This document shows positions 1 through 6,771 of a stretch of 22,499 nt of DNA, piece after piece; the first letter of the stretch is position 1; the number at the start of each line of letters is the position of its first letter. This DNA is from CAWJHE01 sp964614855 (GTDB lineage: Bacteria; Chloroflexota; Anaerolineae; Anaerolineales; UBA4823). Location: assembly GCA_964614855.1 (NCBI GenBank), contig CAZTMX010000027.1, forward strand, positions 1-22,499. The letters are read 5' to 3'. A model generated the notes under the pieces. The model was given only the letters and a program-made list of their open reading frames with translations, was not told the DNA's origin and did not search any database. Made by a program: the position numbers and the translations under genes.

Positions 1-746
1 GGGAGGCGCGAGAAAGCCACCACCAAAGGGATTAAGGGGAGCACAAAATAGGCTGTATTCTTGGTGAACCATGCTAGAACGCCGGTTACAAGCATGGCAG
101 CAAAAGATGCCCAGGAAAATCCATCTTTAAGCATCTTGACGGCAGCCCATAAAAAGAGCGAGGCAAACGCCACAGCTGCGGAATCGCTGTTGACCGCTGT
201 CATTAAATCTGTAAACGCCGGCAAGAAAACCAATGACAGAGGCAGCATCCAGCGGATGGGGTGATTTTTTGATGTGAGAGTCTTGGCTATCCCCCAGGCG
301 GAAAGAATGGTGATCAGGTAAAAAATCAATGAAATAAAACGGGCGGATATTAACTGGATCTCGATTCTTTCATTGCTCAAAAACCGGACAGGCAACGAGG
401 CAGCCAGGTAATAAAATGGGGGTTCCGTCAATTGAGAATAGCCCTGGAGGTTCACTTTTTGATCCGGAGCAAAGGTAAAAAACTGCCGCTCATCAAAAAA
501 GTGATAGCGGTCCATCGAAAGCAATACTTGCCGGTTTAGTTCTTCATTGCGATCTTCAGGACCTGGAAGATGATCCAGGTTAGCTGCCAACCAGACATAT
601 TCAAAATGGTTTGGTTCATCATAATGTTGCCAGGGTGGAACCAAGAATATGAAAAGCACCCCCATAACCAAACCCGCCACCAGGCTGATGACCAGCCTCA
701 GCCTGTCAGAGGGTGCTTCAGCTCCGTTTACCTTTGGCTTTTGCAT
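1..746 (-). CDS. Multi-span membrane protein resembling GT-C (GT39/DUF2142-type) glycosyltransferases, C-terminus cut off
   Basis: The reading frame runs off the left edge; 248 N-terminal residues are visible. A first membrane segment (about 17-37) leads into a loop with PPWQHYDEPNHFEYV (38-51). The acidic D43-E44 pair after the first span is typical of GT-C enzymes, which use lipid-phosphate sugars. A second loop carries TEPPFYYLAA (107-116), like the PPLYY motif of GT39 relatives. Further hydrophobic spans follow at about 132-153, 168-182, 190-205 and 215-243. The ATG at 746 is preceded by AAGGA and overlaps the end of the phosphatase gene by 29 bp, so translation is probably coupled. Last visible gene of the polysaccharide operon, it may transfer a sugar outside the membrane. 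The family assignment is by motif appearance only; a flippase-like or unrelated membrane protein is less likely. Confidence 0.7.
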   Translation of the reverse strand, partial: MQKPKVNGAEAPSDRLRLVISLVAGLVMGVLFIFLVPPWQHYDEPNHFEYVWLAANLDHLPGPEDRNEELNRQVLLSMDRYHFFDERQFFTFAPDQKVNLQGYSQLTEPPFYYLAASLPVRFLSNERIEIQLISARFISLIFYLITILSAWGIAKTLTSKNHPIRWMLPLSLVFLPAFTDLMTAVNSDSAAVAFASLFLWAAVKMLKDGFSWASFAAMLVTGVLAWFTKNTAYFVLPLIPLVVAFSRL

Positions 747-1212
747 TGGTTTTTCCTTCAGCAAGCTGCCGTATCCGTTGATAGCCCCTCTCAATGATCC
801 ATTCCAGCTCACGTGCGGTATCCTGGAAATCGTGCAGTGAACTGCCGTAAGGATCCACAATATCCTGCTGGCTGTCGACCATTTCTGTGATGAGATAGAC
901 CTTTTTGGCACACTTTGGATAAGCGGCTTTAAGGCCTTCTTTCTGACCCATCTCCATGGTTAATATCAAGTTGAATTCTTTCATCAAATCAGCGCTGATC
1001 CGCTGCGAGCGATGCTGTGAAAGGTCGATCCCTTTTTCCTTGACGATAATTTGGGAAAAATATTCGGCCGGAGCTCCTTCTCTTGCCCAAACACCTGCCG
1101 ATTCGATGCGCCATTCGCCATCATCTTCTTGGCGCGTTTTGCTCCTCAATATCCCCATGGCTACTGGTGAGCGGCAGATATTTGCCGTACAAACAAACAA
1201 AACCGAATACAT
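718..1212 (-). CDS. Low-molecular-weight protein tyrosine phosphatase
   Basis: This 164-residue cytosolic protein is close to the usual 150-160 of the family. The N-terminal P-loop VCTANICRSP (7-16) holds the catalytic C8 and R14 of the C-x5-R signature. D120-P121 in VDPYG is the acid-loop motif that supplies the general acid. The basic tail (about 153-164, rich in Lys) is an extension beyond the usual fold. In polysaccharide operons such enzymes usually dephosphorylate a bacterial tyrosine kinase or sugar-phosphate enzymes; no BY-kinase is visible here, so the partner is unknown. The ATG at 1212 has a clear GAGGAAA ribosome site. The gene starts 18 bp after the second gmd-like gene. An arsenate reductase role is conceivable for this fold, but the operon argues for a phosphatase. 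Confidence 0.92.
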   Translation of the reverse strand: MYSVLFVCTANICRSPVAMGILRSKTRQEDDGEWRIESAGVWAREGAPAEYFSQIIVKEKGIDLSQHRSQRISADLMKEFNLILTMEMGQKEGLKAAYPKCAKKVYLITEMVDSQQDIVDPYGSSLHDFQDTARELEWIIERGYQRIRQLAEGKTNAKAKGKRS

Positions 1213-1230
1213 CTTTCCTCGCCGGCAAGT

Positions 1231-2199
1231 TTACTTTTTTCCACCCAGCAGCAGCGCCAGGTCTGATTCCACCATCATCTTGACAAGGTCCGCAAATGTC
1301 ACTTTGGGCTCCCAGCCCAGGTTATGGCTGGCCTTTGTGCGGTCAGCGACCAGTTGAGCGCACTCCACCGGGCGGATAAATTTCTCGTCTTGCAGCACAT
1401 AATCCTGGTAATCAAGATCAAGATAGGCAAATGCCTCACGACAGAAGTCGCGCACAGAGTGGGTTACACCTGTCCCAATGACATAATCCTGTGCAGGCTG
1501 GTGCTGCAGCATCAGCCACATTGCACGCACATAATCGCCAGCGTAACCCCAATCGCGCCTGGCATCCAGATCGCCCAATCGCAATTCGTGCTCTAATCCC
1601 AATTTTATTGCCGCAGCCGTGCGGGAAATTTTACGCGTGACAAAGGTTTCTCCTCGCCTTGGGCTTTCGTGGTTATACAAAATACCGGAGACAGCATGCA
1701 TCCCATATCTTTCACGAAATCGAACAGTAATCCAATGAGCGTATAATTTTGAGATACCGTAAGGATTGCGAGGTTGAAACGGTGTGGTTTCCTTTTGCGG
1801 GGTTTCCAACGGGTTGCCAAAAATCTCGCTGGAAGAAGCCTGGTAAAAATGTGCTTTTGGCGCTGCCAGGCGCACTGCTTCTAACAATCGTGCCACACCC
1901 AGCGCCGTTACCTCGCTGACCGTCAAGACCGCCTCCCAGGAGGCGTAGGTTGAAGATGGAGAAGCCAGGTTGTAGATTTCATCGGGCTGGTTTTCACCCA
2001 GGCAGCTATTGAGACCTTCCTGATCGGTGAGGTCGCCTCGGATTATGGTCATTCTCGAAAGGAGATGGCGGATATTTTCCAGCGAAACCTCAATCGAATC
2101 GGGAATCCAACCAATCACCTGGTAGCCTTTTTCGAGCAATAGCTCGGCCAGGTAGGATCCATCTTGCCCATCAACGCCAAAGATTAGAGCGGTGCTCAC
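1231..2199 (-). CDS. Second GDP-mannose 4,6-dehydratase-like SDR enzyme (divergent paralogue)
   Basis: An extended SDR protein of 322 residues if translation starts at the GTG at 2199. A longer frame opens at 2250, but it would overlap the upstream gmd by 43 bp, and the Rossmann strand begins directly after the GTG. The NAD(P) loop GVDGQDG (8-14), ASSSEIFG (121-128), Y147 and K151 of the Ser/Thr-Tyr-Lys triad, and NHESPRRGETFVTRK (176-190) are the Gmd signature. It differs from its neighbour in lacking the RR-S-F-N-T-x-R-I cofactor and tetramer loop, replaced by WIPDSIEVSLENIR. It could be a second dehydratase, a 4-ketosugar-converting enzyme acting on the first enzyme's product, or a subunit of a mixed oligomer. 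It is coupled to gmd, whose stop lies at 2208-2210. Confidence 0.85.
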   Translation of the reverse strand: MSTALIFGVDGQDGSYLAELLLEKGYQVIGWIPDSIEVSLENIRHLLSRMTIIRGDLTDQEGLNSCLGENQPDEIYNLASPSSTYASWEAVLTVSEVTALGVARLLEAVRLAAPKAHFYQASSSEIFGNPLETPQKETTPFQPRNPYGISKLYAHWITVRFRERYGMHAVSGILYNHESPRRGETFVTRKISRTAAAIKLGLEHELRLGDLDARRDWGYAGDYVRAMWLMLQHQPAQDYVIGTGVTHSVRDFCREAFAYLDLDYQDYVLQDEKFIRPVECAQLVADRTKASHNLGWEPKVTFADLVKMMVESDLALLLGGKK

Positions 2200-2207
2200 A
2201 CCCCTGG

Positions 2208-3275
2208 TTATCCTTCCATGCTGATGATCTGGTCTTTCCAGCGGTGCCATTTCCCATGAGTCGTCTCAAGGATCTTCTTGCCGTGCCCTGGTGATTCAAG
2301 TCCCATCAATTCCAGGTCTGCATCGACCATCACACGTACAAGGTCGCCGAAAAATACACGCGGTTCCCAGTTTAACACCTGGCGTGCATGTGAATAATCA
2401 CCAAGCAAGTAATCCACTTCGGTTGGGCGGAAATAGCGCGGATCGATCTTAACAAATTCTTTCCAATCCATATCCACGTAGCCGAAGGCTTCATCTAGGA
2501 ACTCACGCACAGAATGCGCTTCATTCGTTGCCACCACATAATCGCCCGGGGTTTCGCATTGCAGCATTTTCCACATTGCGGCCACGTAATCCGGCGCATA
2601 CCCCCAGTCGCGTTTTGCATCCAGGTTGCCCAAGTAGAGCGCGTTTTGTTTACCGGCTTTGATAGCTGCCAGGGCGCGCGTGATCTTCCGGGTGACAAAG
2701 GTTTCTCCCCTGCGGGGAGATTCATGGTTGAAAAGAATACCATTACTGGCGAATAAATCGTAGCCTTCTCGATAGTTGCGCGTCACCCAATAGGCATACA
2801 CCTTTGCTGCGGCATAAGGGCTTTGCGGCTGAAAAGCTGTTGCCTCGTTCTGAGGTGGTTTTGCTGCGCCAAACATTTCACTCGAAGATGCCTGGTAAAA
2901 ACGCGCCTTAATCCCACTTTTGCGCACTGCTTCCAACAGGCGCAATGTACCCAGCCCGGTGATATCTCCTGTGTATTCCGGCATATCAAAACTCACGCGC
3001 ACATGGCTTTGAGCTGCCAGGTTGTAAATTTCATCCGGTCGAATATTGTAGATCAAGTCCACAAGGTTGCCGGTATTACCTACATCGCCGTAGTGAAGAT
3101 GAAGGTTTACTTTTTCACCGTTGTGAGGATCATGGTAGATATGGTCAATGCGTTGGGTGTTGAAAGTGCTGGCACGCCGGATCAAACCGTGCACCTCGTA
3201 CCCCTGTGATAACAACAATTCTGCCAGGTATGAACCATCCTGACCTGTAATACCCGTGATCAATGCTTTTTTCAT
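2208..3275 (-). CDS. gmd: GDP-mannose 4,6-dehydratase
   Basis: This 355-residue enzyme converts GDP-D-mannose to GDP-4-keto-6-deoxymannose, the branch point for GDP-fucose, GDP-rhamnose and related sugars. All family marks are present: GITGQDGSYL (8-17), the LIRRASTFNTQRI cofactor and tetramer loop (31-43), catalytic S131/S132-E133 region in ASSSEMFG, Y154 and K158, and the conserved NHESPRRGETFVTRK stretch (183-197). An upstream in-frame ATG exists at 3293, but the ATG at 3275 matches the usual N-terminus and follows GGGAAGAG. It lies 29 bp after the NusG-like gene. No separate reductase or epimerase (fcl/rmd type) is seen, so the final sugar is unknown; the downstream paralogue may supply that step. 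Confidence 0.95.
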   Translation of the reverse strand: MKKALITGITGQDGSYLAELLLSQGYEVHGLIRRASTFNTQRIDHIYHDPHNGEKVNLHLHYGDVGNTGNLVDLIYNIRPDEIYNLAAQSHVRVSFDMPEYTGDITGLGTLRLLEAVRKSGIKARFYQASSSEMFGAAKPPQNEATAFQPQSPYAAAKVYAYWVTRNYREGYDLFASNGILFNHESPRRGETFVTRKITRALAAIKAGKQNALYLGNLDAKRDWGYAPDYVAAMWKMLQCETPGDYVVATNEAHSVREFLDEAFGYVDMDWKEFVKIDPRYFRPTEVDYLLGDYSHARQVLNWEPRVFFGDLVRVMVDADLELMGLESPGHGKKILETTHGKWHRWKDQIISMEG

Positions 3276-3304
3276 ATGCTCTCTTCCCGACAATCTTATT
3301 AAGA

Positions 3305-3817
3305 TTACCGTTTCATTTTTTCAATTTGCCCGGCTTCCATGATTATGGGAACCTGGCGATGACTGCCCAATAATTCCAACAATACTCGTACCCGGACACT
3401 GCCAGGCAGGCGCGTGTCGAAGATCGCTTCATAGCCTTTGAATGGACCTTCGTTTATCTTGATGACATCCCCCGGTTTTAGCCCTTCAAATACCTCCCCA
3501 CCAGCAGCATTGATTTCATCAACGCGCAACCGGATAGCGTGCAGCAGATTTTCGGGGACAATCGCCGGCTCTCCGCCGAAGTTCACCAACCCCAGGGTGT
3601 GAGGCATCCATTGAAATGTTGATTTTCCAGTAATCTCCAGGTTTGCCTGCACAAACATATAGCCTGGAAAATAAGGCTTTACCTTCCTTGAACGCGGATT
3701 GACAGGGACGACCCTGATGCGCGGATAGAAGACCGATAACCCCTGGTTTTGCACCTGCCGCCACACCACATCTTCTTTACGGGGTTTACAGCGCAGCGCG
3801 TACCAGTACATATCCAT
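3305..3817 (-). CDS. Specialised NusG-family transcription antiterminator (RfaH/LoaP/UpxY type)
   Basis: A 170-residue protein with an N-terminal NGN domain (about 4-98, starting MYWYALRCKPRKE) and a C-terminal KOW domain (about 113-165, LKPGDVIKINEGPFKGYEAIFD). The NGN segment KPYFPGYMFV is typical of the family. As the first gene of a polysaccharide operon it is probably a specialised paralogue that stays with RNA polymerase through the long operon. Housekeeping nusG normally sits beside secE and ribosomal genes, which are absent here. ATG 3817 is chosen because GGAG lies 4 bases upstream; ATG 3811, two codons later, is equally possible and fits GGAG with a 10-base spacer. An in-frame ATG at 3877 would place the start almost at the predicted transcript start. 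The roughly 87-base leader has its own pairing potential. Confidence 0.88.
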   Translation of the reverse strand: MDMYWYALRCKPRKEDVVWRQVQNQGLSVFYPRIRVVPVNPRSRKVKPYFPGYMFVQANLEITGKSTFQWMPHTLGLVNFGGEPAIVPENLLHAIRLRVDEINAAGGEVFEGLKPGDVIKINEGPFKGYEAIFDTRLPGSVRVRVLLELLGSHRQVPIIMEAGQIEKMKR

Positions 3818-3821
3818 ATTG

Positions 3822-3905
3822 CTCCAAACGCCTCCTAAATCAATATTCTCAGAATGATGAAGCCTTGTTACATCCATACTACTGAGGTGACATTATTGTT
3901 TGGAG
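3822..3905 (-). promoter_or_regulatory. Leader of the NusG-like gene with 8-bp complementarity to its ribosome binding site
   Basis: In transcript sense, CUCCAAAC (3905-3898) is exactly complementary to GUUUGGAG (3829-3822). The first arm coincides with the predicted start of the RNA and the second contains the GGAG closest to the start codon. A second purine-rich stretch, AGGAGG at 3836-3831, lies 13 bases from ATG. Pairing would tie the RNA 5' end to the start region and could lower translation of the antiterminator. The repeat may instead be a DNA operator, or chance. Only complementarity is seen; folding was not computed. Confidence 0.4.
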
Positions 3906-3910
3906 TTGAA

Positions 3911-3919
3911 ATTATAACA
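3911..3919 (-). promoter_or_regulatory. Extended -10 promoter of the polysaccharide operon
   Basis: On the minus strand the sequence reads TGTTATAAT, a perfect TGnTATAAT extended -10. No TTGACA-like box is found 16-18 bp upstream, where the sequence is the end of the protease gene. Transcription would start near 3904 and give a leader of about 87 bases before the NusG-like gene. The core overlaps the intergenic side of the upstream operon's 3' end, so read-through from tpiA and the protease gene cannot be excluded. Confidence 0.6.
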
Positions 3920-3927
3920 TGCTCCAT

Positions 3928-4680
3928 TCAACTCACATCCACCTTCATAACCGTCGAAAGCATGCGGTGCGCCAACCAGGCCGGAGCCAAGAGCAAAACA
4001 TGAACCACTATGCTCATAGCAAAAACCAGAAAAACAGAATAGAAAGCGTTATTCAATGAAGGCGCCAGGTGCTCTAACATCCAGGGGCCAGCACCGGATA
4101 TAAAACTGATGGTAATAAGCATCACAATAGCCAGGCCGACCGGCAGCCAGGCGCGCCTGTCAGAAGCCGAGGGCATCATTGTACCGCTCACGGTAACCAC
4201 CAAATAGAACCATACCCAAAAATCCGCTTGAGAGAAAAATCCAGGCAAAGCGGCGAGCGGGTCTCGCCATTTCAACCACAATTCCCAAAAATCTACCAGG
4301 TTAAGCTTTTCCAACCCGACGTAGGTCACAACCAGCCCTCCAGCCAGCAATGGCGCCATGCCGATCAAGGCATCCCGCAATATATCGGGGGAAGCTGTCT
4401 CAACAAAGCCCAGGCGAACCCTTCCATTTGCCAGCGGTTGTGGGATTAACGAAAAACGACCTGTTCGCACACCCAAGAGGCGAGCCATCAACCAGTGGCT
4501 GCCTTCATGCAGCAGGACGCCTGGAAAGAATATGATTGAAAATAATGCCAGGCTGATTTCTGGACGGCGGGTGAGGATCAAGAGAATAGCTTGAATTTCA
4601 TGCTGTAAAGCCCGCTGCAAGAACAACAGCGGGCCTAAAGAAAGCAGCAATCGCCACAGACCACCAAATTGGTCGATCAT
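3928..4680 (-). CDS. Putative M50-like membrane metalloprotease
   Basis: A 250-residue protein with several hydrophobic spans (about 8-22, 42-66, 105-123, 156-171, 178-200, 212-235). A membrane-embedded HEGSH motif (H58, E59, H62) in PGVLLHEGSHWLMARLLG matches the HExxH zinc site of site-2 proteases. The usual third ligand (NxxPxxxLDG) is not seen; a PSASDRRAW stretch (170-178) with D174, in a later membrane segment, is the best candidate. There is no PDZ or CBS domain. The start is 13 bp after the tpiA stop with no good ribosome site, so it is probably translated as the last gene of the glycolytic operon. Substrate and role are unknown; a catalytically altered relative is possible. Confidence 0.65.
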   Translation of the reverse strand: MIDQFGGLWRLLLSLGPLLFLQRALQHEIQAILLILTRRPEISLALFSIIFFPGVLLHEGSHWLMARLLGVRTGRFSLIPQPLANGRVRLGFVETASPDILRDALIGMAPLLAGGLVVTYVGLEKLNLVDFWELWLKWRDPLAALPGFFSQADFWVWFYLVVTVSGTMMPSASDRRAWLPVGLAIVMLITISFISGAGPWMLEHLAPSLNNAFYSVFLVFAMSIVVHVLLLAPAWLAHRMLSTVMKVDVS

Positions 4681-4693
4681 TCAGGACCAGATA

Positions 4694-5461
4694 TCAGGCT
4701 GCAGCCTTCACAATTTGCACAAAATCGGGCACTTTTAGCGACGCTCCACCCACCAGTGCGCCGTCAATCTCAGGATCTGCAAAATATTCCGCAGCATTCG
4801 CCCCGGTGACCGACCCGCCGTAAAGCACACGCACCGATTGCGCAAAAGCTTCGCCAAATAATTCAGCCAATGCTTTGCGGATCACTTGCGAAACAACCTG
4901 CGATGCTCCTTCGGCTGTCGAGGGTTTGCCCGTACCGATTGCCCAGACGGGCTCATACGCCACAACCAAAAGATCGCCCCGGTTGAGATCCAGCTGATCT
5001 TCCAGACCTACCAGGCCCTGGCGGATTTGGCGCCCGACAACCTCTGATGTCTGGTTGTTTTCGTATTCTTCAAGAGTTTCCCCAACGCAAACAATCGGCA
5101 CCAATTTTTGGTTGAGAGCCGCTTTGACTTTCTTGTTGACAGTATCATCGGTTTCTCCAAAATACTTACGCCGTTCGGAATGACCGATGATGACATACTG
5201 GCAAAATTCTGCAACCATGGCTGGCGAGATTTCCCCAGTATACGCCCCAGCTGCTTCCCAGTGCAGGTTTTGCGCACCCAGACCAATATCTGAGCCTTCG
5301 AGTACCTGGGCGACAGATTCTAAACATGTAATAGTTGGGCAAAGCACCCGCTCGACACTGGGAAAAGCCTGCAATTCTGGCAACAGGTCTGCAGCAAGCT
5401 TGCGGGCATCTGCTGCCGTCTTGTTCATCTTCCAATTTCCTGCAACAAATGGTTTTCTCAT
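4694..5461 (-). CDS. tpiA: Triose-phosphate isomerase
   Basis: This 255-residue cytosolic TIM barrel interconverts dihydroxyacetone phosphate and glyceraldehyde 3-phosphate in glycolysis and gluconeogenesis. The active-site residues are visible: N9 and K11 in AGNWKMNK, the electrophilic H94 in IIGHSERRKYFGE (91-103), and the catalytic base E170 in VAYEPVWAIGTG (167-178), which includes the start of the flexible phosphate loop. LYGGSV (213-218) forms the phosphate-binding site. Length is normal and no residue is missing. The start at 5461 follows GAGGAAAT directly, but that ribosome site abuts the U-run of the terminator-like hairpin between pgk and tpiA, so output of this gene may be tuned. 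Confidence 0.97.
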   Translation of the reverse strand: MRKPFVAGNWKMNKTAADARKLAADLLPELQAFPSVERVLCPTITCLESVAQVLEGSDIGLGAQNLHWEAAGAYTGEISPAMVAEFCQYVIIGHSERRKYFGETDDTVNKKVKAALNQKLVPIVCVGETLEEYENNQTSEVVGRQIRQGLVGLEDQLDLNRGDLLVVAYEPVWAIGTGKPSTAEGASQVVSQVIRKALAELFGEAFAQSVRVLYGGSVTGANAAEYFADPEIDGALVGGASLKVPDFVQIVKAAA

Positions 5462-5475
5462 ATTTCCTCAAAAAG

Positions 5476-5506
5476 TGAGGGACCCGCCATCCAGCCAGGT
5501 CCCTCA
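5476..5506 (-). terminator. Terminator-like hairpin between pgk and tpiA
   Basis: In the transcribed direction a perfect 9-bp stem, TGAGGGACC (5506-5498) with GGTCCCTCA (5484-5476), encloses a 13-base loop and is followed by C and five U (5474-5470). That is the form of an intrinsic terminator, although it sits inside an operon and ends just before the tpiA ribosome site (GAGGAAA). Partial termination, RNA processing or control of tpiA translation are possible. tpiA is only 62 bp from pgk and no promoter is evident in the gap. Confidence 0.65.
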
Positions 5507-5523
5507 GATAGTCAATTCTTCTA

Positions 5524-6699
5524 CTATTTATCCAAAAGCGCGGCAACACCGGGCAGCACAAGACCTTCCAGCATCTCAAGCGAAGCGCCGCCACCGGTGG
5601 AAATATGGGTGATTTTTCCAGCTAAGCCTGATTGGTTAATCGCAGCAACTGAATCGCCACCCCCCACGATGGATACTGCCTGGCTGGCAGCAACTGCCTC
5701 CGCCACACCGAAGGTGCCCCTGGCGAAGTTAGAGAATTCAAAAACACCCATAGGGCCATTCCAAACCACTGTGCCAGCGGATTGGATAACTTTGGCATAG
5801 GCCTCAACTGTTTCAGGGCCGATATCCATGATGCGCCATCCATCCGGTACAGGTCCCATGTCCATCGTCTTGGTCTCAGCTTCATTATCAAAGCGGTCAG
5901 CCAGGACAATGTCCACTGGAAGACGCAAGCGAGACCCGCCCAATTGTAAAAGCTCCTGGGCTGTTTCCAAAGCGTCATCTTCCACCAGCGAATCCGCTAC
6001 GGGATATCCCTGGGCTTTGAAGAATGTATTCGCCAGTCCGCCGCCGATCAAAACCTGATCGGCTTTCTGCAGCAAGTTGCGGATGACACCAATCTTGTCG
6101 CTAACCTTAGCGCCACCCAAGATTGCAATAAACGGCGGTTTCGGATTGGCAATGGCCTGACCCAGGTACTTGATCTCTTTCTCCATCAGAAAACCGCTGA
6201 CAGCGGGAAGATAGTGGGTCACACCTTCCGTGGAGGCGTGCGCACGGTGGGCAGAACCAAAGGCATCATTTACATATACTTCCGCCAGGCTTGCCAATTG
6301 GCGCGCAACTTCTGGATCGTTCTTGGTTTCACCCTTGTGAAAACGGGTGTTTTCCAGAACCAGGACATTTCCAGGTTGCAGAGCCTTGGCGGCTGCTTCT
6401 GCCACCGGACCGATGAATTCTTCAGAAAATGCCACTGGTTTACCCAATAAACCAGAAAGATGTTCTGCTGTTGGGCGCATCGAATACTTGGGTTCGGGGC
6501 CTTCCTTGGGGCGCCCCAGGTGAGAGCATAAAATTACCGCTGCGCCTTGATCCAGCAGATAGGTTATCGTAGGCAGCGCAGCTCGGATACGTGTATCATC
6601 AGAGACCTTCCTGTCTTTAACCGGGACATTGAAGTCCACACGCACCAACACCCGTTTTCCTTTCACATCCACATCTGTGATGAGCTTTTTATTAAACAT
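5524..6699 (-). CDS. pgk: Phosphoglycerate kinase
   Basis: A 391-residue two-domain enzyme, the normal length, that transfers phosphate between 1,3-bisphosphoglycerate and ADP. The substrate site RVDFNVP (near residue 20) and the SHLGRPK segment (about 60) lie in the N-domain; the C-domain carries ILGGAKVSDK (about 195-204), VWNGPMGVFE and the nucleotide-binding STGGGASLEMLEG. The frame opens at 6744, but the ATG at 6699 is preferred because GGGAGGA lies 4 bases upstream and protein homology begins there; the extra codons come from the hairpin. It is the second gene of gap-pgk-tpiA. Confidence 0.97.
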   Translation of the reverse strand: MFNKKLITDVDVKGKRVLVRVDFNVPVKDRKVSDDTRIRAALPTITYLLDQGAAVILCSHLGRPKEGPEPKYSMRPTAEHLSGLLGKPVAFSEEFIGPVAEAAAKALQPGNVLVLENTRFHKGETKNDPEVARQLASLAEVYVNDAFGSAHRAHASTEGVTHYLPAVSGFLMEKEIKYLGQAIANPKPPFIAILGGAKVSDKIGVIRNLLQKADQVLIGGGLANTFFKAQGYPVADSLVEDDALETAQELLQLGGSRLRLPVDIVLADRFDNEAETKTMDMGPVPDGWRIMDIGPETVEAYAKVIQSAGTVVWNGPMGVFEFSNFARGTFGVAEAVAASQAVSIVGGGDSVAAINQSGLAGKITHISTGGGASLEMLEGLVLPGVAALLDK

Positions 6700-6717
6700 A
6701 GGTTCCTCCCATGCATA

Positions 6718-6750
6718 GAACACGTGAAACCTGTTAAGTTTCACGTGTTC
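6718..6750 (-). promoter_or_regulatory. Perfect 13-bp intercistronic hairpin between gap and pgk
   Basis: GAACACGTGAAAC (6718-6730) and GTTTCACGTGTTC (6738-6750) are exact inverse complements around a 7-base loop. Each arm also contains the palindrome CACGTG. In RNA this is a stable stem ending 7 bases before the pgk ribosome site (GGGAGGA, 6710-6704). There is no U-run after it, so it is not an ordinary terminator. Likely roles are protection or processing of the gap message, or a protein-binding site. It fills nearly half of the 72-bp gap between the two genes. Confidence 0.75.
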
Positions 6751-6771
6751 GCATACATAGTCTAAATGAGT

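Noticed and set aside
61..1357. Plus-strand frames across the left region (for example 956-1357)
   Set aside because: They lie opposite the GT-C-like, phosphatase and gmd genes and show no protein-like pattern.
1231..2199. Second gmd-like gene as a standard rmd or fcl reductase
   Set aside because: It carries Gmd-type blocks (SSSEIFG, NHESPRRGETFVTRK) and lacks the look of those reductases, so I left its reaction open.
2200..2250. Longer start of the second gmd-like gene at 2250
   Set aside because: The extra residues overlap the upstream gene, match no Rossmann start and precede the natural GTG at 2199.
6700..6744. Start of pgk at 6744
   Set aside because: The extra codons translate the gap-pgk hairpin; the strong ribosome site and family N-terminus point to 6699.
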